A DNA stretch of 64,000 bases from Coralloluteibacterium thermophilum. Lineage in GTDB: Bacteria; Pseudomonadota; Gammaproteobacteria; Xanthomonadales; Xanthomonadaceae. Of this stretch, positions 53,237 to 62,397 are shown piece by piece. Below the pieces are notes generated by a model, which was not told where the DNA came from, made no database searches, and saw only the letters and a program-made list of their open reading frames with translations. A program made the position numbers and the translations under genes. The first letter of the stretch is position 1, and each line of letters opens with the position of its first letter. Location: NCBI RefSeq assembly GCF_042654365.1, contig NZ_JBHSGG010000002.1, positions 186,001-250,000 on the forward strand. The letters are read 5' to 3'.

Positions 53237-54217
53237 TCAGGCGCGCGCCACCACCTGCTCGATCGCGCCGAAGATCGAGTTGCCCTCGGCGTCCAGCATC
53301 TCGATGCGCACGCGGTCGCCGAAGCGCAGGAAGGGCGTGCGCGGCGCGCCGTGCTCGAGCGTCTCGACGGTCCGCTTCTCGGCGAAGCAGGACGCGCCGA
53401 GCGACGTGTCCTGGTTCGCGACGGTGCCCGAGCCGACCAGGGTGCCGGCCGACAGCGGGCGCGTCCGGGCCGCATGGGCCACGAGCTGGGCGAAGTCGAA
53501 CTGCATGTCGACGCCGGTCTCCGGGGCGCCGAACCACTCGCCGTTGACGTGGGTGACCAGCGGCAGGTGCAGCTTGCTGCCGCGCCAGGCGTCGCCGAGC
53601 TCGTCCGGCGTCACGAACACCGGCGAGAGCGCGGAGCGCGGCTTGGACTGCAGGAAGCCGAAGCCCTTGGCCAGCTCCGCGGGGATCAGGTTGCGCAGGG
53701 ACACGTCGTTGACCAGGCCGACCAGCTGGATGTGCCCCGCGGCACGCTCCGGCGCGACCGCCATCGGCACGTCGTCGGTGATGACCACCACCTCGGCCTC
53801 GAGGTCGATGCCGTAGGCCTCGTCGGTCACCAGGACGGGATCGCGCGGAGCCAGGAAGCCGGCGCTGGTGGCCTGGTACATCAGCGGATCGGTGTAGAAG
53901 CTCTCCGGCACCTCGGCGCCGCGCGCCCGGCGCACGCGCTCGACGTGGGGCAGGTAGGCGCTGCCGTCGAGGAACTCGTAGGCGCGCGGCAACGGCGCCG
54001 CCAGCGCCTCCGGCTCCAGGGCGAAGGCGTCCTCGAGCCCACCGTTGTTGAGGTTCTCGTACAGCGCGTTGAGGCGCGGGGCGACGTTCGACCAGTTCTC
54101 CAGCGCGCGCTGCAGCGTGTCGGCGATGCCGGTCGCGCGGACCGCGCGACCCAGGTCGCGGCTCACGACCACCAGGGTGCCGTCGCGGCCACCCTCCTTG
54201 AGGGATCCCAGTTTCAT
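53237..54217 (-). CDS. fah: Fumarylacetoacetate hydrolase family protein
   Basis: 326 aa. FAH fold with metal ligands in YGIDLEAEVVVITDDVP (Asp/Glu set), GLVNDVSLRNLIP, and the C-terminal GSGTVANQDTSLG and GDRVRIEMLDAEGNS. KGFGFLQSKPRSALSPVFVT is the usual substrate loop. It is the shorter bacterial form without the N-terminal SH3-like domain. With maiA it completes tyrosine/phenylalanine degradation to fumarate and acetoacetate, the latter usable through scoAB. Confidence 0.93.
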   Translation of the reverse strand: MKLGSLKEGGRDGTLVVVSRDLGRAVRATGIADTLQRALENWSNVAPRLNALYENLNNGGLEDAFALEPEALAAPLPRAYEFLDGSAYLPHVERVRRARGAEVPESFYTDPLMYQATSAGFLAPRDPVLVTDEAYGIDLEAEVVVITDDVPMAVAPERAAGHIQLVGLVNDVSLRNLIPAELAKGFGFLQSKPRSALSPVFVTPDELGDAWRGSKLHLPLVTHVNGEWFGAPETGVDMQFDFAQLVAHAARTRPLSAGTLVGSGTVANQDTSLGASCFAEKRTVETLEHGAPRTPFLRFGDRVRIEMLDAEGNSIFGAIEQVVARA

Positions 54218-54329
54218 TCGTGCTCCAGATTCGGAACCGGCCATGGACCGCACCGGGCCGGCCATTGTAGCCAGAGCGCCCGGTGCAGGTGGGGACGCGG
54301 CGCGAGGATGGCCGGAAGCGGCCGCGCGC

Positions 54330-57089
54330 TCAGCCGCGTGCGGCGGCGACGGCGGGCGGAAGGCCCGCCCGCAGCCCGTCCAGCCGCCGGAGCGCGTCCG
54401 CATCCGGCGCGAGCACCCGGCGCAGGACCGGCTCGGCGGCATCGAGCTCCTCGCGCGCCGCCGCGTGCGATCCGAGGCGCTGCAGCGCATGCGCACGGGC
54501 GAGCCGGAAGGTGGCCGTCTGCACGTGGTCCACGCCGCCCTGCTCCTCCGCCGCAGCCACCACCTCGGCCCATGCCCTGCCCGCCGCCTCCGGATCCGGC
54601 CCGGCATCGGCGATGCGCGCGGCGATGGCGTCCCGGCGAAGGCGCAGCGGCGCGCTCTGCGCCAGCAGCGCGCTCCCGCCCACCCGCGCCAGCTCCGCGC
54701 GCGCCGCGTCGAGGCGGCCCGAGAGCAGCTCCAGCTCCGCGAACCCGATACGGGTGATGACGGTATCGACCGAGTCCTCGCCCTGCACCGCGATCCAGTC
54801 GGCCAGCGCCGACGCCAGCATGGGCCGCGCCTCGTCGATGCGGCCGGTGCGCATGAGCAGCCGCGCGAGGTTGCTGCGCGCGCGCACGACCGGCGGCTCC
54901 CGTTCGCCGAGGTGCATGCGGCGGATCTCGAGCGAGCGCCGGTAGCCGTCCTCGGCTTCGAGAAGGCGCCCCCGGACCTCGAGCAGGCTGGCGAGGTTGT
55001 TGGTGAAGCGCGCCTGGTCGAGGCTGGTCTCGCCGCCCGCCGCCGCCTCGATGCGCTGTGCGCTGCGGTATTCGGCTTCCGCCGCATCGAAGTCGCCGGC
55101 ACCCTGCAGGGCGCCGGCGAGCTCACCTCGAAGATGCCCGACCCGCGGGCTGTCCTCGCCGTAGATCGAGCGCGCGAGCGCCAGGGCCTCGCGCATCATC
55201 CCGACCGCGTCCGCATGCCTCCCCTGTGACACCAGGGTCCCAGCGAGGCCGTTGAGCGTATTGGCGTACTCGGTGGTGCGGTTGCCGTGGTTGTCGCGGC
55301 GGATGCCCAGCGCTTCGCGGTAGGCACTCTCCGCGCGGGCGAGATCGCCGCGGCGCCTGGCGACCTGGGCGAGGTTGTGCAGGGACGTGGCGGTGCTGTC
55401 GTGACGCGGCCCCAGGTGCGTGCGGCGGAGCGCGTAGGCCTCCTCGCTCGCCGCGACGGCGTCCGCGAGCCGGCCGGCGGCGGCATAGGCCAGGCCCAGG
55501 GAGTTCTTCGCATCCGCCCGCAGCAGCGGGTCCGCGCTGCGTTCCCGCAGCGCGAGCGCGCGCTCGCCCGCATCCACTGCGGCGGTGCCCTGCCCCGCAT
55601 TGGCGAGGGCGACGGCGAGTTCGCTGTAGGCCTCCGCGGCGGCCAGGGGCCGGCCGACATCGCCCCCGAGATAGAGCGCGCCGGCTTCGCGCAGCAGGCG
55701 GATGGCGGGGTCGCGCTCGCCGATGTTGCTGTAGGCATGGCCGAGGGTCTGCATCAGGCGGGCCCGCAGCTCGGGCTGCTCGACCAGCTCCCGCTCGATG
55801 CGCAGGGCTGCGGCATCCAGCACCTCTCGTGCGCTGACATCGTCCGTCGCGCGGGCGCCGCGCCGGCGGACGTCCGCGGCCTCGAAGGCGCCGACCAGGA
55901 AGTCGGCGACCTCGCGCGCCGTGTGCGCTTCCAGCGCCGCGCGTTCGCGCTCAGCCGCCAGCTGCCACACGAAGCCGACGGCCATGAGCATCATGGCCGC
56001 GGCCACGGCGGCCCCGCGCCAGCGCCGCCGCAGGAAGCAGCGCAGGCGATATCCCGATCCGCGCGGACGCGCACGCACCGGGTAGTGCGCCCCCGCGCGG
56101 ACCACATCGTCGGCGAGGGCGTCCACGCTCGGGTAGCGGGCAGCGGGCTCGGTGGCGCAGGCGCGGGCGCAGATCGCGTCGAGATCGCCCCGCAGGGCGC
56201 GACGCAGGCGTCCGGGCGGCACCAGCTCGCTGGGAGGCGACACGCGCCGTCCCTCGCTCCGCGCGCGCGTGCCGGCGAGCAGTTCGACCAGCAGCACGCC
56301 GAGCCCGAAGACGTCGCTGGCGACGCCGGGCGCGCGCCCGTCGAGCTGCTCGGGACTCGCATAACCGGGCGTGCCGTAGCCCCCGCCGTCGCCGCCGCCC
56401 TGCAGGCGCGCGATGCCGAAGTCCAGCAGCACCGGCTCGCCGTCCTCGCGCACCAGCACGTTGCTCGGCTTGATGTCGCAATGGACGACCAGTTGCTGGT
56501 GGGCCGCCTGCACGGCGCGGCAGATCCGCACGAACAGCGCGAGGCGCTGGGGCAGGCTGCACCCGCGCGTGCGGCACCAGGCATCGACCGGCAGCCCCGG
56601 CACGTATTCCATCACCAGGTAGGGATTGCCCGCGGGGGTCGTGCCGCCGTCGTGCAGGCGCGCGATGCTGGGATGCTGGAGCTCCGCGAGGATCTGGCGC
56701 TCGACCGCGAGCCGCTCCACCGCCGCGGGCCCGGCCAGCCCGCGCAGCAGCTTGATCGCCACCCGCTGGCGGAACAGCCCGTCCGCGCGCTCGGCGACGA
56801 ACACGCTGCCCATGCCGCCCTCGCCGATGCATTCGACCAAGCGCCATGCGCCGAGCACGTCGCCGACCTCGAGCTCGCCGCCCGGCAGGCGCGCCATCAG
56901 TTCGGCGAGCGGCCCCGCCGCGCGCTGCAGGTCGACGGTCTGCGCCGCCAGCAGCGCCATGACCTCCTCGATCGTGTGCGCATCGCCGGTGAGCGCCTCC
57001 AGGCGCGCCCGCCACGTCGCAGGCGGCAGATCGCACACGGCTTCGAAGAGCGCGCGCACGGCGCCGCCGGTGGGCCGGGTTTCGTTCAC
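54330..57089 (-). CDS. Membrane Ser/Thr protein kinase with periplasmic TPR repeats
   Basis: 919 aa from the GTG at 57089 (GGAGGTG upstream). After an 80-residue leader comes a Hanks-type kinase at about 81-345: IGEGGMGSVFVAE glycine loop, Lys113 in VAIKLLRG, VVHCDIKPSNVLV catalytic loop, LLDFGIARL, GTPGYASPEQ. The catalytic loop reads HCD where HRD is usual. A membrane helix (GAAVAAAMMLMAVGFVWQLA) at about 355-375 leads to at least ten TPR-type repeats (NSLGLAYAAAGRLADAVAAS, NLAQVARRRGDLARAESAYR). Substrates unknown; no phosphatase gene is adjacent. Confidence 0.9.
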   Translation of the reverse strand: MNETRPTGGAVRALFEAVCDLPPATWRARLEALTGDAHTIEEVMALLAAQTVDLQRAAGPLAELMARLPGGELEVGDVLGAWRLVECIGEGGMGSVFVAERADGLFRQRVAIKLLRGLAGPAAVERLAVERQILAELQHPSIARLHDGGTTPAGNPYLVMEYVPGLPVDAWCRTRGCSLPQRLALFVRICRAVQAAHQQLVVHCDIKPSNVLVREDGEPVLLDFGIARLQGGGDGGGYGTPGYASPEQLDGRAPGVASDVFGLGVLLVELLAGTRARSEGRRVSPPSELVPPGRLRRALRGDLDAICARACATEPAARYPSVDALADDVVRAGAHYPVRARPRGSGYRLRCFLRRRWRGAAVAAAMMLMAVGFVWQLAAERERAALEAHTAREVADFLVGAFEAADVRRRGARATDDVSAREVLDAAALRIERELVEQPELRARLMQTLGHAYSNIGERDPAIRLLREAGALYLGGDVGRPLAAAEAYSELAVALANAGQGTAAVDAGERALALRERSADPLLRADAKNSLGLAYAAAGRLADAVAASEEAYALRRTHLGPRHDSTATSLHNLAQVARRRGDLARAESAYREALGIRRDNHGNRTTEYANTLNGLAGTLVSQGRHADAVGMMREALALARSIYGEDSPRVGHLRGELAGALQGAGDFDAAEAEYRSAQRIEAAAGGETSLDQARFTNNLASLLEVRGRLLEAEDGYRRSLEIRRMHLGEREPPVVRARSNLARLLMRTGRIDEARPMLASALADWIAVQGEDSVDTVITRIGFAELELLSGRLDAARAELARVGGSALLAQSAPLRLRRDAIAARIADAGPDPEAAGRAWAEVVAAAEEQGGVDHVQTATFRLARAHALQRLGSHAAAREELDAAEPVLRRVLAPDADALRRLDGLRAGLPPAVAAARG

Positions 57090-57199
57090 GGCCCACCTCC
57101 GGCCGCACCACGCGCCGCCTGTCCGGTTCCCCTGTCCATCGCCTTTCCCCAAAGGCCGCGAGGCGCCGACTCTAACCCGTCCGCGGGTCGCCGGCACCC

Positions 57200-57234
57200 G
57201 GAAAAGAAAAAGCCCCCGATCGCTCGGGGGCTTT
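57200..57234 (-). terminator. Rho-independent terminator after tRNA-Gln
   Basis: Perfect 11-base stem (57209-57219 / 57224-57234) with a 4-base loop; read leftward it is followed by TTCTTTTC-like T-rich sequence. It ends the rplM-rpsI-tRNA transcript before the kinase gene. Confidence 0.9.
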
Positions 57235-57240
57235 CCGGAT

Positions 57241-57314
57241 TGGCAGGGGAACTAGGATTCGAACCTAGATTGACGGAGTCAGAGTCCGCTGTCCTACCAT
57301 TAGACGATTCCCCT
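57241..57314 (-). tRNA. tRNA-Gln (anticodon CTG)
   Basis: 74 bases including encoded CCA (complement at 57241-57243). Acceptor AGGGGAA pairs perfectly with TTCCCCT, discriminator is G. Anticodon stem GCGGA/TCCGT encloses the loop CTCTGAC, giving CTG. T-stem CTAGG/CCTAG with loop TTCGAAT. Lies 54 bases after rpsI. Confidence 0.96.
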
Positions 57315-57368
57315 ACTGAAGAACCACCTTGATGCCACGGCCTCTGACCTCCGTGGCACTGCAGCGCG

Positions 57369-57764
57369 TTAGCGCTTCGAGAACTGCGTCGCGCGACGGG
57401 CCTTGTGCAGGCCGACCTTCTTGCGCTCGACCTCGCGGGCATCGCGGGTCATGAAACCGGCGCGTCGCAGGTCCGACTTCAGCGACTCATTGTACTCCAC
57501 CAGCGCGCGGGAGATACCCAGGCGGATGGCGCCGGCCTGGCCGGTGCTGCCGCCGCCGGCGACGGTCACGTTGATGTCGAACTTGTCGGCCATCTCGATG
57601 AGCTCGAGCGGCTGACGGACGATCATGCGTGCCGTCTCGCGACCGAAGAACTGGTCGAGCGGACGCTGGTTGACGGTGATCTTGCCCTCGCCGCCGGTGC
57701 GGATGAACACGCGGGCGGTGGAGGACTTGCGGCGGCCGGTGCCGTAGAACTGTTGGGTTGCCAT
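57369..57764 (-). CDS. rpsI: 30S ribosomal protein S9 (uS9)
   Basis: 131 aa. YGTGRRKSSTARVFIRTG at the start and KARRATQFSKR at the end; the terminal Lys-Arg tail reaches the P-site tRNA. Twelve bases after rplM, the conserved pair. Confidence 0.98.
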   Translation of the reverse strand: MATQQFYGTGRRKSSTARVFIRTGGEGKITVNQRPLDQFFGRETARMIVRQPLELIEMADKFDINVTVAGGGSTGQAGAIRLGISRALVEYNESLKSDLRRAGFMTRDAREVERKKVGLHKARRATQFSKR

Positions 57765-57776
57765 TGTCGTAGGACC

Positions 57777-58205
57777 TTAGATTTCCAGCGCCTGCGGCTG
57801 CTGTGCGGCGTGCGGATGCTCGGAACCGCCGTAGACCTTGAGCTTGCGGTACATCGCACGACCCAGCGGGTTCTTCGGCAGCATGCCCTTGACCGCGATC
57901 TCGATGACGCGCTCGGGATGCTTCTCCAGGGCCTGGCCCAGCGTCTCGGTCTTCAGGTTGCCGATGTAGCCGGTGAAGCGGTGGTACTTCTTGTCCTGGA
58001 GCTTGTTGCCGGTCACGTGGATCTTGCTCGCGTTGATCACGACGATGTAGTCGCCCGTGTCCACGTGCGGGGTGTAGACCGGCTTGTGCTTGCCGCGCAG
58101 ACGGCGCGCGATCTCCGAGGCCAGACGGCCGAGGGTCTTGCCGGAGGCATCGACGAGATACCAGTCGCGCTGGACGGTCTCGGACTTTGCGGTGAAGGTG
58201 GTCAT
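57777..58205 (-). CDS. rplM: 50S ribosomal protein L13 (uL13)
   Basis: 142 aa, exactly the usual length. YLVDASGKTLGRLASEIARR, GDYIVVINASKIHVTGNK and KGMLPKNPLGRAMYRKLKVY are the conserved blocks. The ATG at 58205 follows a leader of about 90 bases from the promoter at 58304-58332; rplM mRNA leaders can be autoregulatory targets. Confidence 0.98.
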   Translation of the reverse strand: MTTFTAKSETVQRDWYLVDASGKTLGRLASEIARRLRGKHKPVYTPHVDTGDYIVVINASKIHVTGNKLQDKKYHRFTGYIGNLKTETLGQALEKHPERVIEIAVKGMLPKNPLGRAMYRKLKVYGGSEHPHAAQQPQALEI

Positions 58206-58303
58206 GACGGAACTCGGGCTCTCGGTGCCTGGTCGGGCTGATTCCGCAGCCGGGGCTGGACGGAATTTTGCCACGCGTTGGAGGTGCGAAACAAAGAAGC
58301 GGA

Positions 58304-58332
58304 ATCATACAAGCCTTCCCGGAGCGCCGCAA
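58304..58332 (-). promoter_or_regulatory. Promoter of rplM-rpsI
   Basis: Reading leftward, -35 TTGCGG (complement 58327-58332), 17-base spacer, -10 TATGAT (complement 58304-58309). Close to consensus and correctly spaced. Confidence 0.75.
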
Positions 58333-58393
58333 GCGGCCTCCGGCTCTCGTGGCCGCTCCGGCGGGGCCTGTCCGGGCGGTGCCGGGGCAGGCT

Positions 58394-59326
58394 TCAGCTC
58401 CGCCCGCTTCCGGCGACCGCGCCGGCCACCCTCCGCCGCGCATCGGCACGGTCGCGCAGCAGTGCGAACGCGACGATGGCGGCGGTGACATAGGCGGCGA
58501 ACACGAAGCCCCGCACCCCCGCCGAGGTCTCGAGCTCGACTCCTGTCCCCGGGACGCCGAGCAGGATCCGATTGACGGTCAGGAAAGCCAGGTGCGCGCC
58601 GACGCAGGTCCAGATGCTCGCCCCGAGCGTTGCCTCCCGGGCGAAGATCAGCATCGCGCTGAACGCGGCCAGGGTGCCGTAGTAGAGCAGCGCGCCGTCG
58701 TCGCCGGGCGCCAGCGGGATGGCGGCGCCACCACCCAGCCAGCGCGTCAGCAGCCCCTGCGCGAGCAGAAGGACGGCCGGCACCGCCATGAACAGCGCCG
58801 TGGCGATCCAGGCCGATGCGGCGCGGCCGTACCGGCTCCGCAACGCGGCCAGCGCGTAGCCGCGGATCGACAGCTCCTCGGGAAGCGCCTCCAGCAACAG
58901 GGCGATGACCGCGTTGACGGCCAGGAACGCGAGCAGGGCCGGCACGTCCACCCGGCCCCAGGCGATGCCGCCGGCGAACGACGCCACCGCCAGGCCCGCG
59001 GCCCCGCACCCGCCGACGATGCCGATGCCCAGGGCGAGCGACTTCGCACCATCCATGGGCGCGCCCAGGCCAAGCGCCTCGAACCGCCGCCGGTCCCAGC
59101 GCCGCCGCAGGAGCAGGATGGCGGGCACGACGACCAGCGTGACCAGGGCCGCCGGGACCAGGCGCGTGGCGAACCCGTCCGCGGCACCGGCCAGCCCGTG
59201 CGTCGCGAGCATGCCGATGCCCAGCCCGAGCGCCATGATCGCAGCGGCGGCGACCGCACGCAGGACCGGCGCGGGCAGGGGCGCCTGCCGCGACAGGTCG
59301 GCCGGGGAAGGTGTCGGAAGCGACAT
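58394..59326 (-). CDS. CPBP-family intramembrane metalloprotease
   Basis: 310 aa with about eight membrane helices. The CPBP (CAAX protease and bacteriocin-processing) motif EExxxR is in LPEELSIRGYALAAL, and a second block with His is WTCVGAHLAFLTVNRILLG. Length and helices match the Abi/CPBP family, whose roles range from prenyl-protein processing to bacteriocin immunity. No bacteriocin gene is near; it is a lone gene divergent from coq7 across 263 bases in which I see nothing else. Confidence 0.8.
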   Translation of the reverse strand: MSLPTPSPADLSRQAPLPAPVLRAVAAAAIMALGLGIGMLATHGLAGAADGFATRLVPAALVTLVVVPAILLLRRRWDRRRFEALGLGAPMDGAKSLALGIGIVGGCGAAGLAVASFAGGIAWGRVDVPALLAFLAVNAVIALLLEALPEELSIRGYALAALRSRYGRAASAWIATALFMAVPAVLLLAQGLLTRWLGGGAAIPLAPGDDGALLYYGTLAAFSAMLIFAREATLGASIWTCVGAHLAFLTVNRILLGVPGTGVELETSAGVRGFVFAAYVTAAIVAFALLRDRADARRRVAGAVAGSGRS

Positions 59327-59589
59327 GCCCGGATTGTCGCAGTCGCGCGCCGCCCGGCAAGACCGGCCGACGACGAGGCACGCCCTCGCTCCGCACATGC
59401 GCGGCAGGCGGAGGCCCGCCGCCCTCTCCCGCGCTGGTGCCGCTGCGCCGGAAGGGCGAACATCCGGCTTGCCCGGGAGCCTGCCCCGCATCACCATCGC
59501 GCACGCGCCGATCGCACCGGACCACGCGCCGCCGAGCGCGGACATGTGCCCGGAAGATGCGCCGGCCCGCGCCATCGCCGGAGAACGCC

Positions 59590-60234
59590 ATGCCCGCCCT
59601 TCGCCGCTACACCCTTCCCGACCGCCTGCTGATCGCCTGCGAGGACGCGCTCGGCGCGGTCTTCGGGCGCCCGCACGCCGAACGCGAGTACCCCGGGACG
59701 GGGCATCCCGAGGCGACGCTGGACGAGGCGCAGCGGCGGCACGCCGCGGGACTCATGCGGATCAACCACACCGGCGAGGTGTGCGCGCAGGCCCTCTACC
59801 TCGGGCAGGCCGCGGTGGCCCGCGATCCCGCGACCGTCGCGCACCTGCGCCATGCCGCGCAGGAGGAGACCGACCATCTCGCCTGGTGCACGCAGCGCCT
59901 GGAGGAGCTCGACGACCGTCCCAGCCTGCTCAACCCGCTGTGGTACGCCGGGAGCTTCGCGATCGGCGCGCTGGCGGGGATCCGCGGCGACGGCTACAAC
60001 CTCGGCTTCGTGGTCGAGACCGAGCGCCAGGTCGAGGCCCATCTCGACGAGCACCTGGAGACCCTGCCGCCGGGGGATGCGCGCTCGCGTGCGGTGCTTC
60101 GGGTGATGAAGGACGACGAGGCGCGCCACGCCGACGACGCCGAGGCCGCCGGGGCGCGGCGCCTGCCGTTCCCGATCCCGGCGGCGATGCGCCTGACCAG
60201 CGGCCTGATGAAGGCCGTCGCCTACCGCATCTGA
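59590..60234 (+). CDS. coq7: 3-demethoxyubiquinol 3-hydroxylase (Coq7 type)
   Basis: 214 aa di-iron monooxygenase of ubiquinone synthesis. Iron ligands lie in the four-helix motifs INHTGEVCAQALY (Glu63), QEETDHLAWC (Glu/His), VVETERQVEAH and DDEARHADDA. The ATG at 59590 gives the standard length; the frame continues upstream without family sequence. Coq7 replaces UbiF in this lineage and its place between rplM/rpsI and speD is typical of Xanthomonads. Confidence 0.96.
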   Translation: MPALRRYTLPDRLLIACEDALGAVFGRPHAEREYPGTGHPEATLDEAQRRHAAGLMRINHTGEVCAQALYLGQAAVARDPATVAHLRHAAQEETDHLAWCTQRLEELDDRPSLLNPLWYAGSFAIGALAGIRGDGYNLGFVVETERQVEAHLDEHLETLPPGDARSRAVLRVMKDDEARHADDAEAAGARRLPFPIPAAMRLTSGLMKAVAYRI

Positions 60235-60254
60235 CCGGCGCCCTCGGGCGCCGG
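60235..60254. terminator. GC hairpin between convergent coq7 and sugE
   Basis: Arms CCGGCGCCC (60235-60243) and GGGCGCCGG (60246-60254) are perfect complements; no T-run. Confidence 0.4.
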
Positions 60255-60268
60255 CCGGGGCGCGCTAG

Positions 60269-60586
60269 CTAGGACGAGACCAGCTTGAGGCCGACGATGC
60301 CGGCCACGATCAGCCCGATGCAGGCCAGCCGCGCCGGCGAGGCGCTCTCGCCGAGGAGCACGATGCCGAACGCGGCCACGCCCACCGCGCCGATCCCGGT
60401 CCAGATGGCGTAGCCGGTCCCGATCGGGATGCTGCGCAGCGCCTGCGACAGGCACCAGAAGCTCACCGCCATCGCGCCCAGCGTCGTCACGCTCGGCCAC
60501 AGCCGGGTGAAGCCCTGGGTGTACTTCAGGCCCACGGCCCACACCATCTCGAACAGCCCGGCGATCACCAGGTAGACCCACGCCAT
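60269..60586 (-). CDS. sugE: Guanidinium exporter Gdx/SugE (SMR family)
   Basis: 105 aa, four membrane helices. The N-terminus LVIAGLFEMVWAVGLKYTQG is nearly the SugE signature and contains the essential Glu13. The WPSVTTLGAMAVSFWCLSQA and GTGYAIWTGIGAVG blocks are also typical. Family members export guanidinium by proton antiport. No ACGR-loop guanidine-II hairpins were found upstream, so control here is unclear. Confidence 0.93.
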   Translation of the reverse strand: MAWVYLVIAGLFEMVWAVGLKYTQGFTRLWPSVTTLGAMAVSFWCLSQALRSIPIGTGYAIWTGIGAVGVAAFGIVLLGESASPARLACIGLIVAGIVGLKLVSS

Positions 60587-60615
60587 CGCATCCGCCTCCT
60601 TCTTCGGCTTGGTGA

Positions 60616-60653
60616 AAACGACGACGGCCCGGTGCATCGCTGCACCGGGCCGC
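60616..60653 (-). terminator. Terminator of speD, upstream of sugE
   Basis: Perfect 12-base stem (60626-60637 / 60642-60653) with a GCGA-type loop; read leftward a TTTT follows six bases later. Lies 57 bases after the speD stop. Confidence 0.65.
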
Positions 60654-60709
60654 CGTCGGCATACGTGCGCGGCCTCGGGCCGCGGGCGGGCCGTCCCGCC
60701 GTGGATTCG

Positions 60710-61504
60710 TCAGTCGACGAGGTTGCGCTGGTGGAACAGCTCCTCGATCTCGCGGCGCAGCTGCATCTCGATGCGCGAGCGCTCCTTGAACGAGAGGTTC
60801 CGCGCCTTCTCCTCGAACAGGTAGTTGTCGAGGTCGAAGTCCTTCACGTGCATCTTGGTGTGGAAGATGTTCTCGCCGTAGACGTTGACGTCGATGCACT
60901 CGTAGCGCGCGCGGATCGACTTCGAGAGGTAGTCCTGGATCGAGTTGATCTTGTGGTCGATGTAGTGCTTCTTGCCCTTCACGTCGCGGGTGAAGCCGCG
61001 CACGCGGTAGTCCATCGTGACGATGTCGGACTCGAAGCTCTCGATCAGGTAGTTCAGCGCCTTCAGCGGCGAGATCACGCCGCAGGTCGCCACGTCGATG
61101 TCCGCCCGGAAGGTCGCGATGCCGTTGTGCGGGTGCGTCTCCGGGTAGGTGTGGACGGTGATGTGCGACTTGTCCATGTGCGCCACCACGGCGTCGGAGA
61201 TCAGCTCCTTGCCGGCGGCCTTCTTGTCGATCACCGGCTCCTCGGAGATGAGGATGGTCACCGACGCGCCCTGGGGGTCGTAGTCCTGGCGCGCGATGTT
61301 GAGGATGTTGGCGCCGATGATGTCGGCCACGTCGGTGAGGATCTGGGTCAGCCGGTCGGCGTCGTAGGCCTCGTCGATGTAGTCGATGTAGCGGTCGCGC
61401 TGCTCCTCCGACACCGCATAGCAGACGTCGTAGATGTTGAAGCTCAGCGCCTTGGTGAGGTTGTTGAAGCCCTGCAGGCGCAGGCGTGGGAGCGGCTTGA
61501 CCAC
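60710..61504 (-). CDS. speD: S-adenosylmethionine decarboxylase proenzyme
   Basis: 264 aa, E. coli-type proenzyme. Self-cleavage before Ser in MDKSHITVHTYPETHPHNG makes the pyruvoyl group; ATFRADIDVATCGVISPLKA and DYRVRGFTRDVKGKKH are conserved. Supplies decarboxylated SAM for spermidine. Start GTG at 61504 (GGGGTG upstream) gives the exact E. coli length. Divergent from clp, as in Xanthomonas. Confidence 0.96.
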   Translation of the reverse strand: MVKPLPRLRLQGFNNLTKALSFNIYDVCYAVSEEQRDRYIDYIDEAYDADRLTQILTDVADIIGANILNIARQDYDPQGASVTILISEEPVIDKKAAGKELISDAVVAHMDKSHITVHTYPETHPHNGIATFRADIDVATCGVISPLKALNYLIESFESDIVTMDYRVRGFTRDVKGKKHYIDHKINSIQDYLSKSIRARYECIDVNVYGENIFHTKMHVKDFDLDNYLFEEKARNLSFKERSRIEMQLRREIEELFHQRNLVD

Positions 61505-61677
61505 GGCGGGTTCACCCCTTTGGAGTGGACGGAGAGGACGGATCGCGCATTATCGGGGAAAAACCCGGCGGCGCGCGACCATGGCGTGAAGCATGCGGTA
61601 CCGCACGTTCAGCGCGGATTGCCCACGCCGCCCACCCGGCATACTCTGGCGCGCCCTTCACAACGCCTCCCGACACG

Positions 61678-62361
61678 ATGCAACTCGCGCTCCCCGCCCA
61701 GGCGCGCTTCGGACCGCAGGCCGCGCTCACCGCGGACGCCGCGACGATCGAGCGTTTCCTCGCCCAGTGCCATCGGCGGCGCTACCCGAACCGGACGGAG
61801 GTGTTCCGGCCGGGCGATCCCGCCGGCACCCTGTACTACGTGATCTCCGGCAGCCTCAGCATCATCTCGGAGGAACCGGACGGGCGCGAACTGGTGCTGA
61901 CCTATCTCAACACCGGCGACTTCATCGGCGAGATGGGGCTGTTCGTGGACGCCGAGCAGCGCGAGGTGCTGCTGCGCACGCGCTCGCCCTGCGAGCTGGC
62001 CGAGATCGACTGCGACCGGCTGCTGCGGCTGATGGCGGGCCCGCTCGTCGCCGACGCGCCGCGGTTGCTCTACGCGATCGGCTCGCAGATCTCCAAGCGC
62101 CTGCTGGACACCAGCCGCAAGGCCAGCCGGCTCGCCTTCCTGGACGTCAGCGGCCGCATCATGCGCACCCTGCTCGACCTCTGCCAGGAGCCGGACGCCA
62201 TGAGCCACCCGCAGGGAACCCAGATCCGGGTCTCGCGCCAGGAGCTGGCGCGCATCGTCGGCTGCTCGCGCGAGATGGCCGGGCGGGTGCTCAAGCAGCT
62301 CGAGCTCAACGGCTTCCTGCACGCGCACGGCAAGACCGTGGTGGTGTACGGCACGCGCTGA
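61678..62361 (+). CDS. clp: CRP-like regulator Clp
   Basis: 227 aa. Cyclic-nucleotide-binding domain (VISGSLSIISEEPDGRELVL, GDFIGEMGLF), dimer helix (SKRLLDTSRKASRLAFLDV) and CRP helix-turn-helix (VSRQELARIVGCSREMAGRV). Xanthomonas Clp is known to respond to cyclic di-GMP and to control virulence and exopolysaccharide genes. In line with that, the residue at the CRP Ser83 position is Glu96 here (QREVLL for ERSAWV), a change that spoils the cAMP phosphate contact. The DNA-reading helix is kept, so CRP-like sites are expected. Confidence 0.95.
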   Translation: MQLALPAQARFGPQAALTADAATIERFLAQCHRRRYPNRTEVFRPGDPAGTLYYVISGSLSIISEEPDGRELVLTYLNTGDFIGEMGLFVDAEQREVLLRTRSPCELAEIDCDRLLRLMAGPLVADAPRLLYAIGSQISKRLLDTSRKASRLAFLDVSGRIMRTLLDLCQEPDAMSHPQGTQIRVSRQELARIVGCSREMAGRVLKQLELNGFLHAHGKTVVVYGTR

Positions 62362-62397
62362 GCGTCGGCCGGACGGCCGCCTCTCTCCGGGAATGCC

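Noticed and set aside
57241..57314. tRNA-Gln as an integration site for a mobile element
   Set aside because: No integrase, no direct repeat of the tRNA 3' end and normal neighbours on both sides.
60587..60709. Guanidine-II (mini-ykkC) riboswitch upstream of sugE
   Set aside because: Only one hairpin is present and its loop is GCGA, not the paired ACGR loops; it is better explained as the speD terminator.
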